Source of the DNA: RUG12461 sp045657665
GTDB taxonomy: Bacteria; Bacillota; Clostridia; Lachnospirales; Lachnospiraceae
Assembly: GCA_045657665.1 (NCBI GenBank)
Contig: JAZOTN010000001.1
Coordinates: 6,817 to 70,816 of the forward strand
Length of the DNA: 64,000 bases
Reading direction: 5' to 3'
Part shown: positions 25,367 through 34,396 of the stretch, piece by piece
How positions within the stretch are numbered: position 1 is the first letter of the stretch
How the letters are laid out: every line of letters starts with the position of its first letter
Notes under the pieces: model-generated
The model's input: only the letters and a program-made list of their open reading frames with translations
Database searches by the model: none
What the model was told of the DNA's origin: nothing
Translations under genes and position numbers: made by a program

Positions 25367-27761
25367 ATTTGATTCTTATATTTGTAAGCGCCACCTGATC
25401 CCCGGTAAGAGCTGCATAAACGCTGCCGAATTCCCCTGTAATGGTAGTGATGCTCACGATATCTATGCCGCCGTTTTTGGTTCTGACGGTGATTACATTC
25501 TCTTTCTGAGTGATAAACACATCGCAATCCATACCCTTCTTGTTGAGAGCTCTCCATGAGTCCCATCCTGTGAAAGTCTCATCTTTCTGTATGAAAATCT
25601 TGTTATCTACATTTTTATCTGACTCCCAATCCTCACCGTCAAATCGGATCAGCACAAGATCTCTGTGATCCGGATCACCCGTGCTGCCGTTTTCAGATGT
25701 AAACAGTTTAATATACGGGCAGTGCCAGATTAAACGTGCGGTCGGAAAGCTCATGGAATGGAAGGATATTTTCATTCCATCTCTGACAGGAATAGACTCG
25801 GATAATGCCGCACACCATCCTTCCACCTGCACATTCGGGATATCCCCCGCAGGAGCGTTGATATAGCTGATCTCTTCGGCGATTCTCGGTATATCCTCCG
25901 GCCCGATTTCTTCCGTTTCCTTGTCAACGGTTACATTCCATATATGACAGTGCTCGCCCGTCAGCGACAGATAAGCATACCTTGTGACATCCGAAAGCGC
26001 GATGGTAACCTGAACGCTGCCGAAGGAATTCGTGATCTTGATCTGAATATGATCTCTGTAACGGACAGCTTCGATCTCATACCGTTGGCCTTTGGCATAG
26101 ATTTTTTCAAGGTTAAGGTTATCCATCGATTCGTAACCGGAACGTTCGGTGATGATTTTTCTTGCATTGTGCTTCACCGTCTTGCCGTCAAGTCTTACCT
26201 CGGCATATTCAACATACAGCATATCCTCGATCTCCTTTTCGGAGCGCTGAACTCTTCCGTCGAGCGAATCAAAGAGGATGAGCGATGGAATATACTGCTT
26301 TCCTCTGTAATTTGCGCTCGGTTTAGCCTTCAACGTGATCTTTGTGATATTGCTGCTTATCAGAATCCCCTCAGAGATATCTTCTTTGTATTCCCGGCAG
26401 TTAAGCGTATTCTTGCCCGCAAGCTCCCGGATCTCTCCCCGATCCTTCATCTCATATTCTACGTCCAGATCGATGAGATGGAGCATAAGCTTGGCGAACT
26501 CAGGATCAAACTGCGTGCCTGCTCCCTTTACAATTTCTTCCCTGACCTGATCATGCGGAATGGGATCTCTGTAGCTTCGCTTGGAGGTCATCGCATCATA
26601 GGCATCGGCAACGGCTATGATCCGGGCGATTTCCGGGATATCATCGCCCTTTAACCGATCCGGATATCCTTTTCCGTCGTATCTTTCATGATGATGATGT
26701 GCTCCGATACTTAAATATGGCGAGCGGCTGATACGTGACAGAATCTCGTTGCCGATCAGGGGATGCTTTTTGATCCAGGCAAATTCCTCATCGTCCAGCT
26801 TTCCATCCTTATTGATAATGCGGTCCGGCACACCGATCTTGCCCACATCATGCAGCAGAGCGGCATAATACACCTTATCGCACATATCATCATCCAGACC
26901 AGCAAGCTCGGCGATCTTTCTCGAATAATCAGCGACTCTTGATGAATGACCGTGTGTATATTTGTCCTTGGCATCTATCGCAGAGGCCAGCGCTTCCGCT
27001 GCTTGCTCAAACAGCTCCCGCATTTCCTTCTGTTTATTTGTCAAAAATTCCACTTCCAGCCTGTTCGCCCGGGAAATCGTTTCATTCATATCAAGAAGCG
27101 CAAAGATGTAGAGAATAATTGCAACCAAAACCACCGCTATATTATTTAGCGACAGTCCGTACAGGAACATCTGTGCCACGCTGGCGGCAATCGGAACAAT
27201 CGTAAAGAGGAGCAATGAGAGGCTGATATTTTTGCTGAGCTTATTGTAATACTGGACAATTACGGAAAAAGACAAGAGGAACACGATGAGCGGGATCGCA
27301 TAACAGATGTAGTAACCCGGCTCCGAACGCTGATAGCAGTTATATTCGTCAAACGTATAATACAATCCGGTAAACTGGGATATGACAACCAGCAGCACGC
27401 CAACGGCTGCAATGATAAGACCTGCTTTCAGCCGAAGGGGCGCCTTTTCCAAGCCTCCTTCATTGGTATAAAGATCTATGAGGTAAAGGATAAACGCGAT
27501 CTCCAAAAAAAGAATCAGAAAGAAAACCATGAAATTGCTGATCCGAACCATCCAGAACCCGGTGCTTGTAAGATCTCCTCGGTATAGATAGGCAAATCGG
27601 TCAAAAACAAGCAAAAACATGGCTCCAAGCTCTATCGACATCAGCAGGGTCTTTCTTCTGGCAGAAGGAATCCTTGTCATAAAGGTGATAACCGCAAGAA
27701 TTAAGCAGATTCCGATCAATACGAGCATTAGATCAAGCTGATGCTCTCTTAGGTAATTCAT
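25365..27761 (-). CDS. Membrane HD-GYP protein with a large C-terminal beta-rich extension
   Basis: The protein (798 aa) is a membrane-anchored cyclic di-GMP phosphodiesterase candidate. About residues 1-245 hold seven or eight transmembrane segments. A helical linker leads to a complete HD-GYP domain (about 270-440): HGHSSRVADYSRKIAELAG, LLHDVGKIGVPDRI, KKHPLIGNEIL, HHHERYDGKGYP and VADAYDAMTSKRSYR, all metal ligands present. The last ~350 residues are unusual: two beta-rich units, each ending in a similar strand set (YAYLSLTGEHCHIWNVTV; VYAALTGDQVALTNIRI). I do not recognise this extension; it looks like a duplicated lectin/LamG-like sandwich. AAGGAG precedes the ATG. Confidence 0.88.
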   Translation of the reverse strand: MNYLREHQLDLMLVLIGICLILAVITFMTRIPSARRKTLLMSIELGAMFLLVFDRFAYLYRGDLTSTGFWMVRISNFMVFFLILFLEIAFILYLIDLYTNEGGLEKAPLRLKAGLIIAAVGVLLVVISQFTGLYYTFDEYNCYQRSEPGYYICYAIPLIVFLLSFSVIVQYYNKLSKNISLSLLLFTIVPIAASVAQMFLYGLSLNNIAVVLVAIILYIFALLDMNETISRANRLEVEFLTNKQKEMRELFEQAAEALASAIDAKDKYTHGHSSRVADYSRKIAELAGLDDDMCDKVYYAALLHDVGKIGVPDRIINKDGKLDDEEFAWIKKHPLIGNEILSRISRSPYLSIGAHHHHERYDGKGYPDRLKGDDIPEIARIIAVADAYDAMTSKRSYRDPIPHDQVREEIVKGAGTQFDPEFAKLMLHLIDLDVEYEMKDRGEIRELAGKNTLNCREYKEDISEGILISSNITKITLKAKPSANYRGKQYIPSLILFDSLDGRVQRSEKEIEDMLYVEYAEVRLDGKTVKHNARKIITERSGYESMDNLNLEKIYAKGQRYEIEAVRYRDHIQIKITNSFGSVQVTIALSDVTRYAYLSLTGEHCHIWNVTVDKETEEIGPEDIPRIAEEISYINAPAGDIPNVQVEGWCAALSESIPVRDGMKISFHSMSFPTARLIWHCPYIKLFTSENGSTGDPDHRDLVLIRFDGEDWESDKNVDNKIFIQKDETFTGWDSWRALNKKGMDCDVFITQKENVITVRTKNGGIDIVSITTITGEFGSVYAALTGDQVALTNIRIK

Positions 27762-27867
27762 TTAACATTTACTCCTTTTGGCACATGATTCTCCTGAGGG
27801 GCAATATTTAGAAATTCTAGCACATTTTCATGCGGATGTAAACGAAAGCCGGGCTGTGAAAAAAGGC

Positions 27868-27896
27868 TTTAAAAACATTACGGAATACACTATAAT
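27868..27896 (+). promoter_or_regulatory. Promoter of the PAP2 gene
   Basis: TTTAAA (27868-27873), a 17-bp spacer and TATAAT (27891-27896). Confidence 0.7.
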
Positions 27897-27927
27897 GGGA
27901 ATAATGTGAACGGAAGGAGAACTGACA

Positions 27928-28545
27928 ATGGATCAGCTTTTTTACGGATTTGACACCGCGCTCTATACTTTTTTCTGGCAGTTTCAGAACTCGGTGACGA
28001 TCGGAATAGCTGATGTATGCCAGCACATGGGAGACATGCTGGCCTACATCATTTATTTTGGGATTTCACTGCTTCTTTGCTTCCCGAAGAGAACCAGAAG
28101 GTACGGCGTGGCTATGGTGGTTGCCTTTCTTGTGGCCTTTCTCCTGGTGAACGTCATAGTCAAACCGAGTGCTGGAAGGCTGAGACCCTATATCACCTTG
28201 CAGGACACTCCGTTTTGGGAGACCTATCAGACGCACTGGATCAATGCCGGCTCGCATCTTGAGGATGACCTGTCCTTCCCGTCCGGTCATACATCGATGA
28301 ACTTTGCGATATTTACGGCTCTTGTGACTGTACTTGTCAAGGACAAAAAGAAGTGGGCATGGCTTCTCATGATTATCCCGGCCATTGTGGGAATCTCAAG
28401 AATCATCCGTTGTGTGCATTATCCGAGCGATGTGCTGGGAGGGATGATCATTGGGATCATTGCCGGACTGATCGGTTATCTGATGGTAACGAAAGTAATT
28501 CCGGCTATATTAAACAGGAGAAATGCCAAAAGCGCCAAGCAATGA
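27928..28545 (+). CDS. PAP2-family membrane phosphatase
   Basis: The protein (205 aa) has the three motifs of the PAP2 lipid phosphatases: KPSAGRLRP (KxxxxxxRP), FPSGHTS (PSGH) and SRIIRCVHYPSDVLGG (SRxxxxxHxxxD), among five or six transmembrane segments. Such enzymes dephosphorylate undecaprenyl pyrophosphate or phosphatidic acid at the outer face of the membrane; which one is used here cannot be told. AAGGAG precedes the ATG. Confidence 0.92.
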   Translation: MDQLFYGFDTALYTFFWQFQNSVTIGIADVCQHMGDMLAYIIYFGISLLLCFPKRTRRYGVAMVVAFLVAFLLVNVIVKPSAGRLRPYITLQDTPFWETYQTHWINAGSHLEDDLSFPSGHTSMNFAIFTALVTVLVKDKKKWAWLLMIIPAIVGISRIIRCVHYPSDVLGGMIIGIIAGLIGYLMVTKVIPAILNRRNAKSAKQ

Positions 28546-28615
28546 AATCGCAGGTGTACCTTGCACGAAGACCCGGAAGGCATTATACGCTTTGAGAAAA
28601 ATGTATGCCCCACAA

Positions 28616-28647
28616 AACACCATTCGGCAAATGTCGGTGGTGTTTTT
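28616..28647 (+). terminator. Terminator after the PAP2 gene
   Basis: AACACCA pairs with TGGTGTT with partial inner pairing, followed by a T-run. Confidence 0.75.
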
Positions 28648-28702
28648 CTTTCGAAAATGCTAAAATAAAAATAATGAAATCAAAAAGAAGGAAGTGTTAA
28701 TC

Positions 28703-30061
28703 ATGCAGGTAGCGCAGATCCTGGCAGTAATTATTTTCGTCGTCATGTTTGTTTTGATCGTTATGGATAAGATCGAGCGGCAATACGTGACGCTGGCGTG
28801 CGGACTGCTGACGTTGATTCTGGTTTTCGGGATGGCGATGAGGAGCCCCTCCGCTGTTCTGGATACCTTAAATTTCCGAAGTATCTTTACACTGAATTTC
28901 TGGTATGCCGGATCCGGCGGAGAAGCGGAAAGTGTCGGCATCAACTGGGCCACCATCATTTTCTTGGCCGGAATGATGATCATGGTGGAGGGTATGGCGC
29001 GGACCGGATTTTTCAGGTGGCTGTGCATGGTGTTTGCGAAAGCCGTGAATTATAAGCCCATTCCCTTATTTGTAGCCTTTATGGTGATGTCCGCGGGACT
29101 TGCCATGTTTATTGACAGCATCACGGTCATTTTGTTCCTGGCCGCAGTGACGGTGGAGCTTGCGCAGCTCCTCAAGATCGACCCGATCCCGATGATCCTT
29201 TCCGAGATTTTCTGCGCGAATCTGGGAGGCTCCGCCACCATGTGTGGGGATCCGCCGAACATCATTATCGGAACCGCGCTTGGTCTTTCCTTCGGGCAGT
29301 TCCTGACCAATACCGGCTTGATCGCCCTGATCTCCCTTCTGGTGGTGATCTTTTACTATTTTATGGTCTTCCGGAAGGAGTTGGTGGCGGAGGAGCATGA
29401 GACGGTGGATGTTGCCTCGATGCCAAGACCCGGAGAAGCCATTGTGGACCGGAAGGGCTTTTTCATCAGCTGCGCGATTTTTGGCACGGCAGTGGTTCTA
29501 TTGATCACACATGCGCAGACCGGACTTTCGGTGGCGTTCATCGGCACGGTGATCGCGATCGTGACCCTGATCACCGCGGGAAGGCATATTCCGGAAATCC
29601 TAAAAAAAGTGGACTATAAGACGCTGCTGTTTTTTATCGGCCTCTTTATTGTGGTGGGAGGACTGGAGCAGACGGGAATTCTGGAGCTGATCGCCGGTCT
29701 CATCGGAAAGCTGTCCGGAGGAAATGCTCATATCATGGTGGCCATTATCATCTGGGTTTCCGCCATTGCCAGTGCCTTTGTGGACAATATCCCCTTTGCG
29801 GCCACCATGGTGCCGGTGATCAGGAGCCTTTCCGTGACCATGGGTGTGGATATCCATACGCTGGCCTGGACCCTTGCCATGGGAACGGATATCGGAGGAA
29901 GCGCCACCCCCATCGGGGCTTCCGCAAATGTGGTCGGAACCTCCGTGGCGGCGAAGAACGGTTATCCCATCAGCTGGGGAAGATACTGCAAGACCTCTGC
30001 GCCGGCGACAGTCATCGTGGTAGCTATTTCGATGGTGATCATCTTTATAAGATACCTGTAA
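28703..30061 (+). CDS. ArsB/NhaD-type (ion transporter superfamily) permease
   Basis: The ATG at 28703 lies eight bases after AAGGAAG; a GTG at 28694 overlaps that site. The 452-aa protein has about eleven transmembrane segments and the duplicated hairpin motifs of this superfamily: GGSATMCGDPPNIIIGTALG in the first half and MGTDIGGSATPIGASANVVG in the second. Members export arsenite or exchange Na+/H+ or move carboxylates; the substrate cannot be read from sequence. It lies 16 bases before the kinase-like gene. Confidence 0.85.
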   Translation: MQVAQILAVIIFVVMFVLIVMDKIERQYVTLACGLLTLILVFGMAMRSPSAVLDTLNFRSIFTLNFWYAGSGGEAESVGINWATIIFLAGMMIMVEGMARTGFFRWLCMVFAKAVNYKPIPLFVAFMVMSAGLAMFIDSITVILFLAAVTVELAQLLKIDPIPMILSEIFCANLGGSATMCGDPPNIIIGTALGLSFGQFLTNTGLIALISLLVVIFYYFMVFRKELVAEEHETVDVASMPRPGEAIVDRKGFFISCAIFGTAVVLLITHAQTGLSVAFIGTVIAIVTLITAGRHIPEILKKVDYKTLLFFIGLFIVVGGLEQTGILELIAGLIGKLSGGNAHIMVAIIIWVSAIASAFVDNIPFAATMVPVIRSLSVTMGVDIHTLAWTLAMGTDIGGSATPIGASANVVGTSVAAKNGYPISWGRYCKTSAPATVIVVAISMVIIFIRYL

Positions 30062-30077
30062 AAAAGGAGGAAACCCT

Positions 30078-30674
30078 ATGGATAAGCAGCTTTTAATTTC
30101 TATCAGCAGAACCTACGGAAGCGGCGGACATGCCATTGCGGCAAAAATTGCGGAGGATCTGGGCCTTCCCCTTTATGACCGGAATCTTTTAGAGCGGATG
30201 TCCGAGGAGCATATCATAAAAAACGACGAATATAAGAAAATCGATGACCGGCCGCATATCGCCATGCCAAGCCGCAGAGTTCGCGGTTATTCCAATTCCA
30301 TGGTGGATAATCTTTTGGAGCTCCAGTTTGACTATCTTCGAAAGCTGGCGGATCAGGGAGAGTCCTTTGTGATTGTGGGAAGATGCTCGGAGATGGCATT
30401 AAAACAGCATCCGGGGCTGATTTCCGTTTTTGTGACCGGAGACATCGAAGCCAGGATTCGAAGGATTTCCGAGATCCAGAAGCTGAAAAAAAGGGACGCC
30501 GCCAATAAGATCAAGCGGGTGGACAAGATGCGGAGAGCTTACCATGATCGGTTCAGCAAGAAACACTGGGGAGATCCGAGCGGCTATGATCTTTGCATCA
30601 ACAGTACCAGGCTTTCGGTGGACGGGACGGCCGGCATCCTGGAAAAATATATTGAGGCACGCATGGAAGTATGA
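30078..30674 (+). CDS. Cytidylate-kinase-like protein
   Basis: The 198-aa protein resembles the cytidylate-kinase-like family: SISRTYGSGGHAIAAKIAED provides the glycine-rich loop, followed by LPLYDRNLLERMSEE, a central SFVIVGRCSEMALKQHP and an Arg-rich lid region. It is not a standard Cmk, and its substrate is unknown. Tandem arrangement with the permease, 16 bases away with AAAGGAGG between, suggests one operon. Confidence 0.8.
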   Translation: MDKQLLISISRTYGSGGHAIAAKIAEDLGLPLYDRNLLERMSEEHIIKNDEYKKIDDRPHIAMPSRRVRGYSNSMVDNLLELQFDYLRKLADQGESFVIVGRCSEMALKQHPGLISVFVTGDIEARIRRISEIQKLKKRDAANKIKRVDKMRRAYHDRFSKKHWGDPSGYDLCINSTRLSVDGTAGILEKYIEARMEV

Positions 30675-30763
30675 TAAAATGAACCACAGATTATTCGAGA
30701 GTCCTGAAAGGAGGATGGCGGAGCCTTTGCAGAAGCAGGAGGAGAGGCGATGCCGGGTGAAAA

Positions 30764-31015
30764 GTGAGTCAGAAAAAGGTTGATGAATATAAAAAACAGA
30801 AGGCGAATCGCGGTAAGCTGATAAAGCGCGAAAAACGGATCGTCTTTTTGGAGAAACTGCTGGGAATTGTTGTTGCGGCGGCTGTTGTATTCTGGATCGG
30901 TTTTTCGATTTACCGCTACGGAGGGAGCGCGGCGAATGCCGAGGAGAAACCCATTAATTATACGGATGTGAATCTTTCCGCAATCTATGATTTTGAAAGC
31001 TCGCTGTCAGAATGA
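30764..31015 (+). CDS. Small single-span membrane protein (83 aa)
   Basis: It starts at a GTG shortly after GGGTGAAA. The layout is a strongly basic N-terminus (KKVDEYKKQKANRGKLIKRE), one transmembrane helix (LLGIVVAAAVVFWIGFSIY) and a short acidic exterior end: a type II or N-in single-pass protein. The start overlaps the stop of a 5-codon frame at 30750. Function not recognised. The next gene begins 17 bases on. Confidence 0.75.
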   Translation: MSQKKVDEYKKQKANRGKLIKREKRIVFLEKLLGIVVAAAVVFWIGFSIYRYGGSAANAEEKPINYTDVNLSAIYDFESSLSE

Positions 31016-31031
31016 GGTACAGGTGGCGTAA

Positions 31032-32336
31032 TTGGACAGTGACATAGTAATTGAGATTATTATTCTCATTATATTGCTGCTGCTTTCCGCGTTTTTTTCA
31101 TCGGCGGAGACCGCTCTTACCACGGTAAGCCGTATTCGGATGCGGACACTTGCCGAGGATGGAGACAAGCGGGCAGCCCGTGTATTGAAGGTCAAGGATC
31201 AGGGCCCAAAGATGCTCAGTGCGATCCTGATCGGAAACAATATAGTGAATCTATCTGCGTCAGCATTAACGACCGCGGTTGTGATGCGCCTGTTTGGCGG
31301 GGTCGCAACGGGGATTGCTACCGGTGTGCTGACGCTTCTGATCCTGATATTCGGTGAAATTTCCCCAAAAACAATCGCAACGATGCGTGCGGAGAAGCTT
31401 TCCATGGCTTACGCTCCGGTGATTTATGCACTCATCATAGTGCTGACGCCGGTCATTTTTGCTGTCAACTTTCTGTCCGGACTGTTCCTTCGACTGTTCG
31501 GAATCAAGGAGGGCGTGCAGAGCGAGGCGATCACGGAGGATGAACTCCGTACGATCGTGGATGTGAGCCAGGAGAACGGCGTCATAGAAAACGAGGAACG
31601 TGAGATCATTCAGAAAGTCTTTGATTTCACGGACGCGAAGGCACAGGAGGTCATGGTTCCGAGAAATCATATGACTTCTACGGATGTGACGGTCAGTTAT
31701 GACGACTTGATGGAGCTGTTCCGTGAGAGCCACTTTTCTAGGATTCCTGTGACCGAGGAAGAAACGGACGATGTTGTCGGTATCATTTACCTCAAGGATC
31801 TGATCTTTTATGAGGATAAGGGGCATTTTTCCGCGCGGGATATCATGCGGGAGCCGTTCTTTACCTATGAGAATAAAAATACCGCGGATCTGCTCGCAGA
31901 TATGCGGGCGGCATCCATCAGTATTGCCATTGTTCTGGATGAATACGGCGCAACGGCGGGTATGATCTCCCTGGAGGATCTTCTGGAGGAGATCGTCGGC
32001 GAGATCCGCGACGAATATGATTCCAATGAGGAAGAGGATATCAAAGAACTTGGTGAAAGGGAGTATTCGATCCGCGGTGCGGCGAATCTTGAAGATGTCT
32101 CGGAGAAACTGTTGCTTCCGTTTAAGAGTGAGGATTCGGACTCGATCGGAGGATACCTTCTCGAGCTTCTCGGACATGTCCCGGAAGAGGGCGAGGAGGC
32201 GAAAACGGAAGAAGGTTACCGGCTTACCGTTGAAAAAATGGAAGCAAAGAGTATCGTATCCGTGAGACTTGTGATTCCGGAAAAGGAAGAGACGGGCGAA
32301 GAGGAAGCTCCTGAGAAGGAAGCAAAAACTTTATAA
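31032..32336 (+). CDS. HlyC/CorC (CNNM-type) membrane protein with CBS pair
   Basis: The protein (434 aa) has an N-terminal CNNM/DUF21 membrane domain (about 1-190, with FFSSAETALTTVSRIRMRTL and LILIFGEISPKTIA), two CBS domains (about 200-330; VMVPRNHMTSTDVTVSYDDL, VVGIIYLKDLIFYED) and a C-terminal CorC/HlyC domain. These proteins are linked to Mg2+ (or other divalent cation) efflux; the historical name hemolysin is probably misleading. The TTG start is supported by AGGTGG five bases upstream. Confidence 0.88.
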   Translation: MDSDIVIEIIILIILLLLSAFFSSAETALTTVSRIRMRTLAEDGDKRAARVLKVKDQGPKMLSAILIGNNIVNLSASALTTAVVMRLFGGVATGIATGVLTLLILIFGEISPKTIATMRAEKLSMAYAPVIYALIIVLTPVIFAVNFLSGLFLRLFGIKEGVQSEAITEDELRTIVDVSQENGVIENEEREIIQKVFDFTDAKAQEVMVPRNHMTSTDVTVSYDDLMELFRESHFSRIPVTEEETDDVVGIIYLKDLIFYEDKGHFSARDIMREPFFTYENKNTADLLADMRAASISIAIVLDEYGATAGMISLEDLLEEIVGEIRDEYDSNEEEDIKELGEREYSIRGAANLEDVSEKLLLPFKSEDSDSIGGYLLELLGHVPEEGEEAKTEEGYRLTVEKMEAKSIVSVRLVIPEKEETGEEEAPEKEAKTL

Positions 32337-32345
32337 AAACTTTAT

Positions 32346-32374
32346 TTGTATTTTTTGCCCCGGGCTGTTATACT
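32346..32374 (+). promoter_or_regulatory. Promoter of the papain-like/kinase/VWA module, apparently leaderless
   Basis: TTGTAT (32346-32351), a 17-bp spacer and TATACT (32369-32374), then six bases to the ATG at 32381. No ribosome binding site precedes that ATG. Confidence 0.6.
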
Positions 32375-32380
32375 CGATTC

Positions 32381-33049
32381 ATGAACAGGATCAGTTCATT
32401 CTTTGCAGGCTTTATCCCGCAGTATATCAGTGCCGGGGCGATTCTTGGATTTCTTAAGATTTTCAGCTTTCGTATCCCAGAGAAAACGAGAAACAGGCAT
32501 TTTCAGACGAATGAAAAGGCATGGAAGGACGCAGAAAAAAAGGCTGTGTCTGGCATTTTTATTGAGCGTCAGTCTGAGCTTTCCGGTTTGGTGCTTGGAA
32601 AAGAAAAGGCGGATTATAACGCCTGTGAAGTGATCGCTGCGTATAATGCCTGCGTGTCCATGAAAGAGACGGTGTCATTTCCGGAGCTTCTCTCCGAGTT
32701 TGAACGGCTGGGGCTGGTGTTTTTCGGGGGCTTCGGTACGGCACCTGACAGATTGGTCCGGTATTTCCGGGCAAAAGGGTGTTCTGTATCGGAACTGAAG
32801 AGCAGGCGGATGACAAAGGAAGCCGTTGGATCCATGCAAAAAGATCATGAGGTCTACTTGCTGACGGCATTTAATGACCGTAAAAACATCCTTTCCGAGG
32901 TGCATACGGTCTGTATTTCCAAGGAAGAAGACGGATTCCGGATTCATAACGGGGGACTTCCGGACCGCTCTTTTTTGACGCTCCAGGAAGCAGTGGACGG
33001 ATTCAATGGAGGAAGGGGGAAGCCGATCGTACTGATCGGGGTTAATTAA
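32381..33049 (+). CDS. Papain-like (C39-like) cysteine-protease-fold protein
   Basis: The 222-aa protein starts with a hydrophobic stretch (IPQYISAGAILGFLKIF) and then shows a C39-like pattern: KADYNACEVIAAYNA with a candidate nucleophile Cys82, FPELLSEFERLGLVFFGGFG after it, H175 in SEVHTVCISKEEDG and N190 in FRIHNGG. The order Cys-His-Asn fits the papain fold. It may be an active peptidase or a binding variant; I cannot tell. The downstream kinase follows after 21 bases, and the VWA gene overlaps the kinase, so the three are one unit. Confidence 0.55.
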   Translation: MNRISSFFAGFIPQYISAGAILGFLKIFSFRIPEKTRNRHFQTNEKAWKDAEKKAVSGIFIERQSELSGLVLGKEKADYNACEVIAAYNACVSMKETVSFPELLSEFERLGLVFFGGFGTAPDRLVRYFRAKGCSVSELKSRRMTKEAVGSMQKDHEVYLLTAFNDRKNILSEVHTVCISKEEDGFRIHNGGLPDRSFLTLQEAVDGFNGGRGKPIVLIGVN

Positions 33050-33070
33050 TTAAGAAAGGAGAGGGATGAT

Positions 33071-34396
33071 TTGCTGAGAAACAACCAAATACTGGCCGGG
33101 AGCTATGAGATCGAGGGGCTCCTCGGGAGCGGCGGCATGGGGAACGTTTATCTCGCCAGAGATATCCGGCGGGGAGGACGGGTCGCCGTAAAAGAACGGC
33201 TCGGCAGGTCCGACGGAGCGGATGAATTGCTCCGGGAAGCGGAGATCATGGGAAAACTCCGGCACAAGGGTCTTCCGAGACTTCGAAAGGCATTTCGTGA
33301 ACGGGGCAGCGTTTATCTCGTCATGGATTATGTGGAGGGAGAGACCCTGAAGTCGGTGCTGGCGGAGGAAGGACGGCTTTCCGAAGAAAAAGTGCTCTCC
33401 GTCGCCAGGGAGCTTGCCGATATCCTGCGTTATCTGCACGGGCTGTGGCCGCCGGTCTATTATCTCGATCTGAAGCCGTCCAACATTCTGATTGATGGGG
33501 AAGGAGGAGTAAGGCTTATCGATTTCGGTGCTGCCAGGGAGACAGGCGGTTCCCGGAATAAGATGCCTGTTTCATTAACCCGCGGTTATGCAGCGCCTGA
33601 GCAATATCTGGGCGACAGGATGGACGAGCGGACCGATCTTTACGCACTGGGCGTAACACTTCATTTTCTTCTGACAGGGAAGAATCCAAACGAACCTCCG
33701 TTTCTATTCGAGGACGTCAGGAAATTAAATCCAAAAATAACAAAAGAAACTGCAGAACTGGTACGAAAACTTCTCGACCCTGCGCCCGAAAAAAGGGTGC
33801 AAAGCGCCGGAGAGCTGCTTTCCGCGCTCAGTAAGACCGGAAAAAAGCATATTTTTACAGATCGAACGAAACAGAAGCGGCTGTTTCTCGGAGGTACGGC
33901 AGCGGCAGTTGTTATGATGCTCGTCATCACGGGAGGAGCCGGAGGGAAAGAAACGAAAAACGGAGGAGAGATCCGTTTTTCTCTCGCGCCCGGTAATTAT
34001 AACGGATACCAGCTTCTCCTGGTGGATTTCGACCGGGAAGATGGGAAACTATATTACACGACAGACGGGTCCGAGCCGACGAGGGAGAGCGAGGTCTATA
34101 TGGACGGGATCGTGCTCTCGAGGCCGGAGGTGAAGGTTCGCGTTCGGCTTTTATCCTTTGACGGGGAAAGCAGGGAGGAAAGCGCGGACTATACGATCAC
34201 CGCTGCAGAGGAGACGATTGATATCGATCAGGAAAGTGAGGCAGCATGGGATATTTATTATGCACTCGACAAAAAATGGACCGAACCGCTTTATAATTAT
34301 GAGCTTGCCGAGATTCGTTCGCTTCCGGCAAGGGACCTGACGGAGGAGAATCAATGGCTGATGGAATACATGCCGTTTCTGCGAGACGGATCCTGA
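33071..34396 (+). CDS. Transmembrane Ser/Thr protein kinase with extracellular chitobiase-type domain
   Basis: The protein (441 aa) has a cytosolic Hanks-type kinase domain (about 10-260): GSGGMGNVYLA loop, K41 in VAVKE, YLDLKPSNIL (D133; Tyr replaces the usual His of HRD) and DFGAAR (D151). A transmembrane helix at about 271-289 follows. The outer part contains a CHB_HEX-type unit (LYYTTDGSEPTRESEVYMDG) and a C-terminal helix; there are no PASTA repeats, so it differs from the PknB/PrkC wall-sensing kinases. TTG start, five bases after AGGAGAGGG. Its last 43 bases overlap the VWA gene. Confidence 0.88.
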   Translation: MLRNNQILAGSYEIEGLLGSGGMGNVYLARDIRRGGRVAVKERLGRSDGADELLREAEIMGKLRHKGLPRLRKAFRERGSVYLVMDYVEGETLKSVLAEEGRLSEEKVLSVARELADILRYLHGLWPPVYYLDLKPSNILIDGEGGVRLIDFGAARETGGSRNKMPVSLTRGYAAPEQYLGDRMDERTDLYALGVTLHFLLTGKNPNEPPFLFEDVRKLNPKITKETAELVRKLLDPAPEKRVQSAGELLSALSKTGKKHIFTDRTKQKRLFLGGTAAAVVMMLVITGGAGGKETKNGGEIRFSLAPGNYNGYQLLLVDFDREDGKLYYTTDGSEPTRESEVYMDGIVLSRPEVKVRVRLLSFDGESREESADYTITAAEETIDIDQESEAAWDIYYALDKKWTEPLYNYELAEIRSLPARDLTEENQWLMEYMPFLRDGS

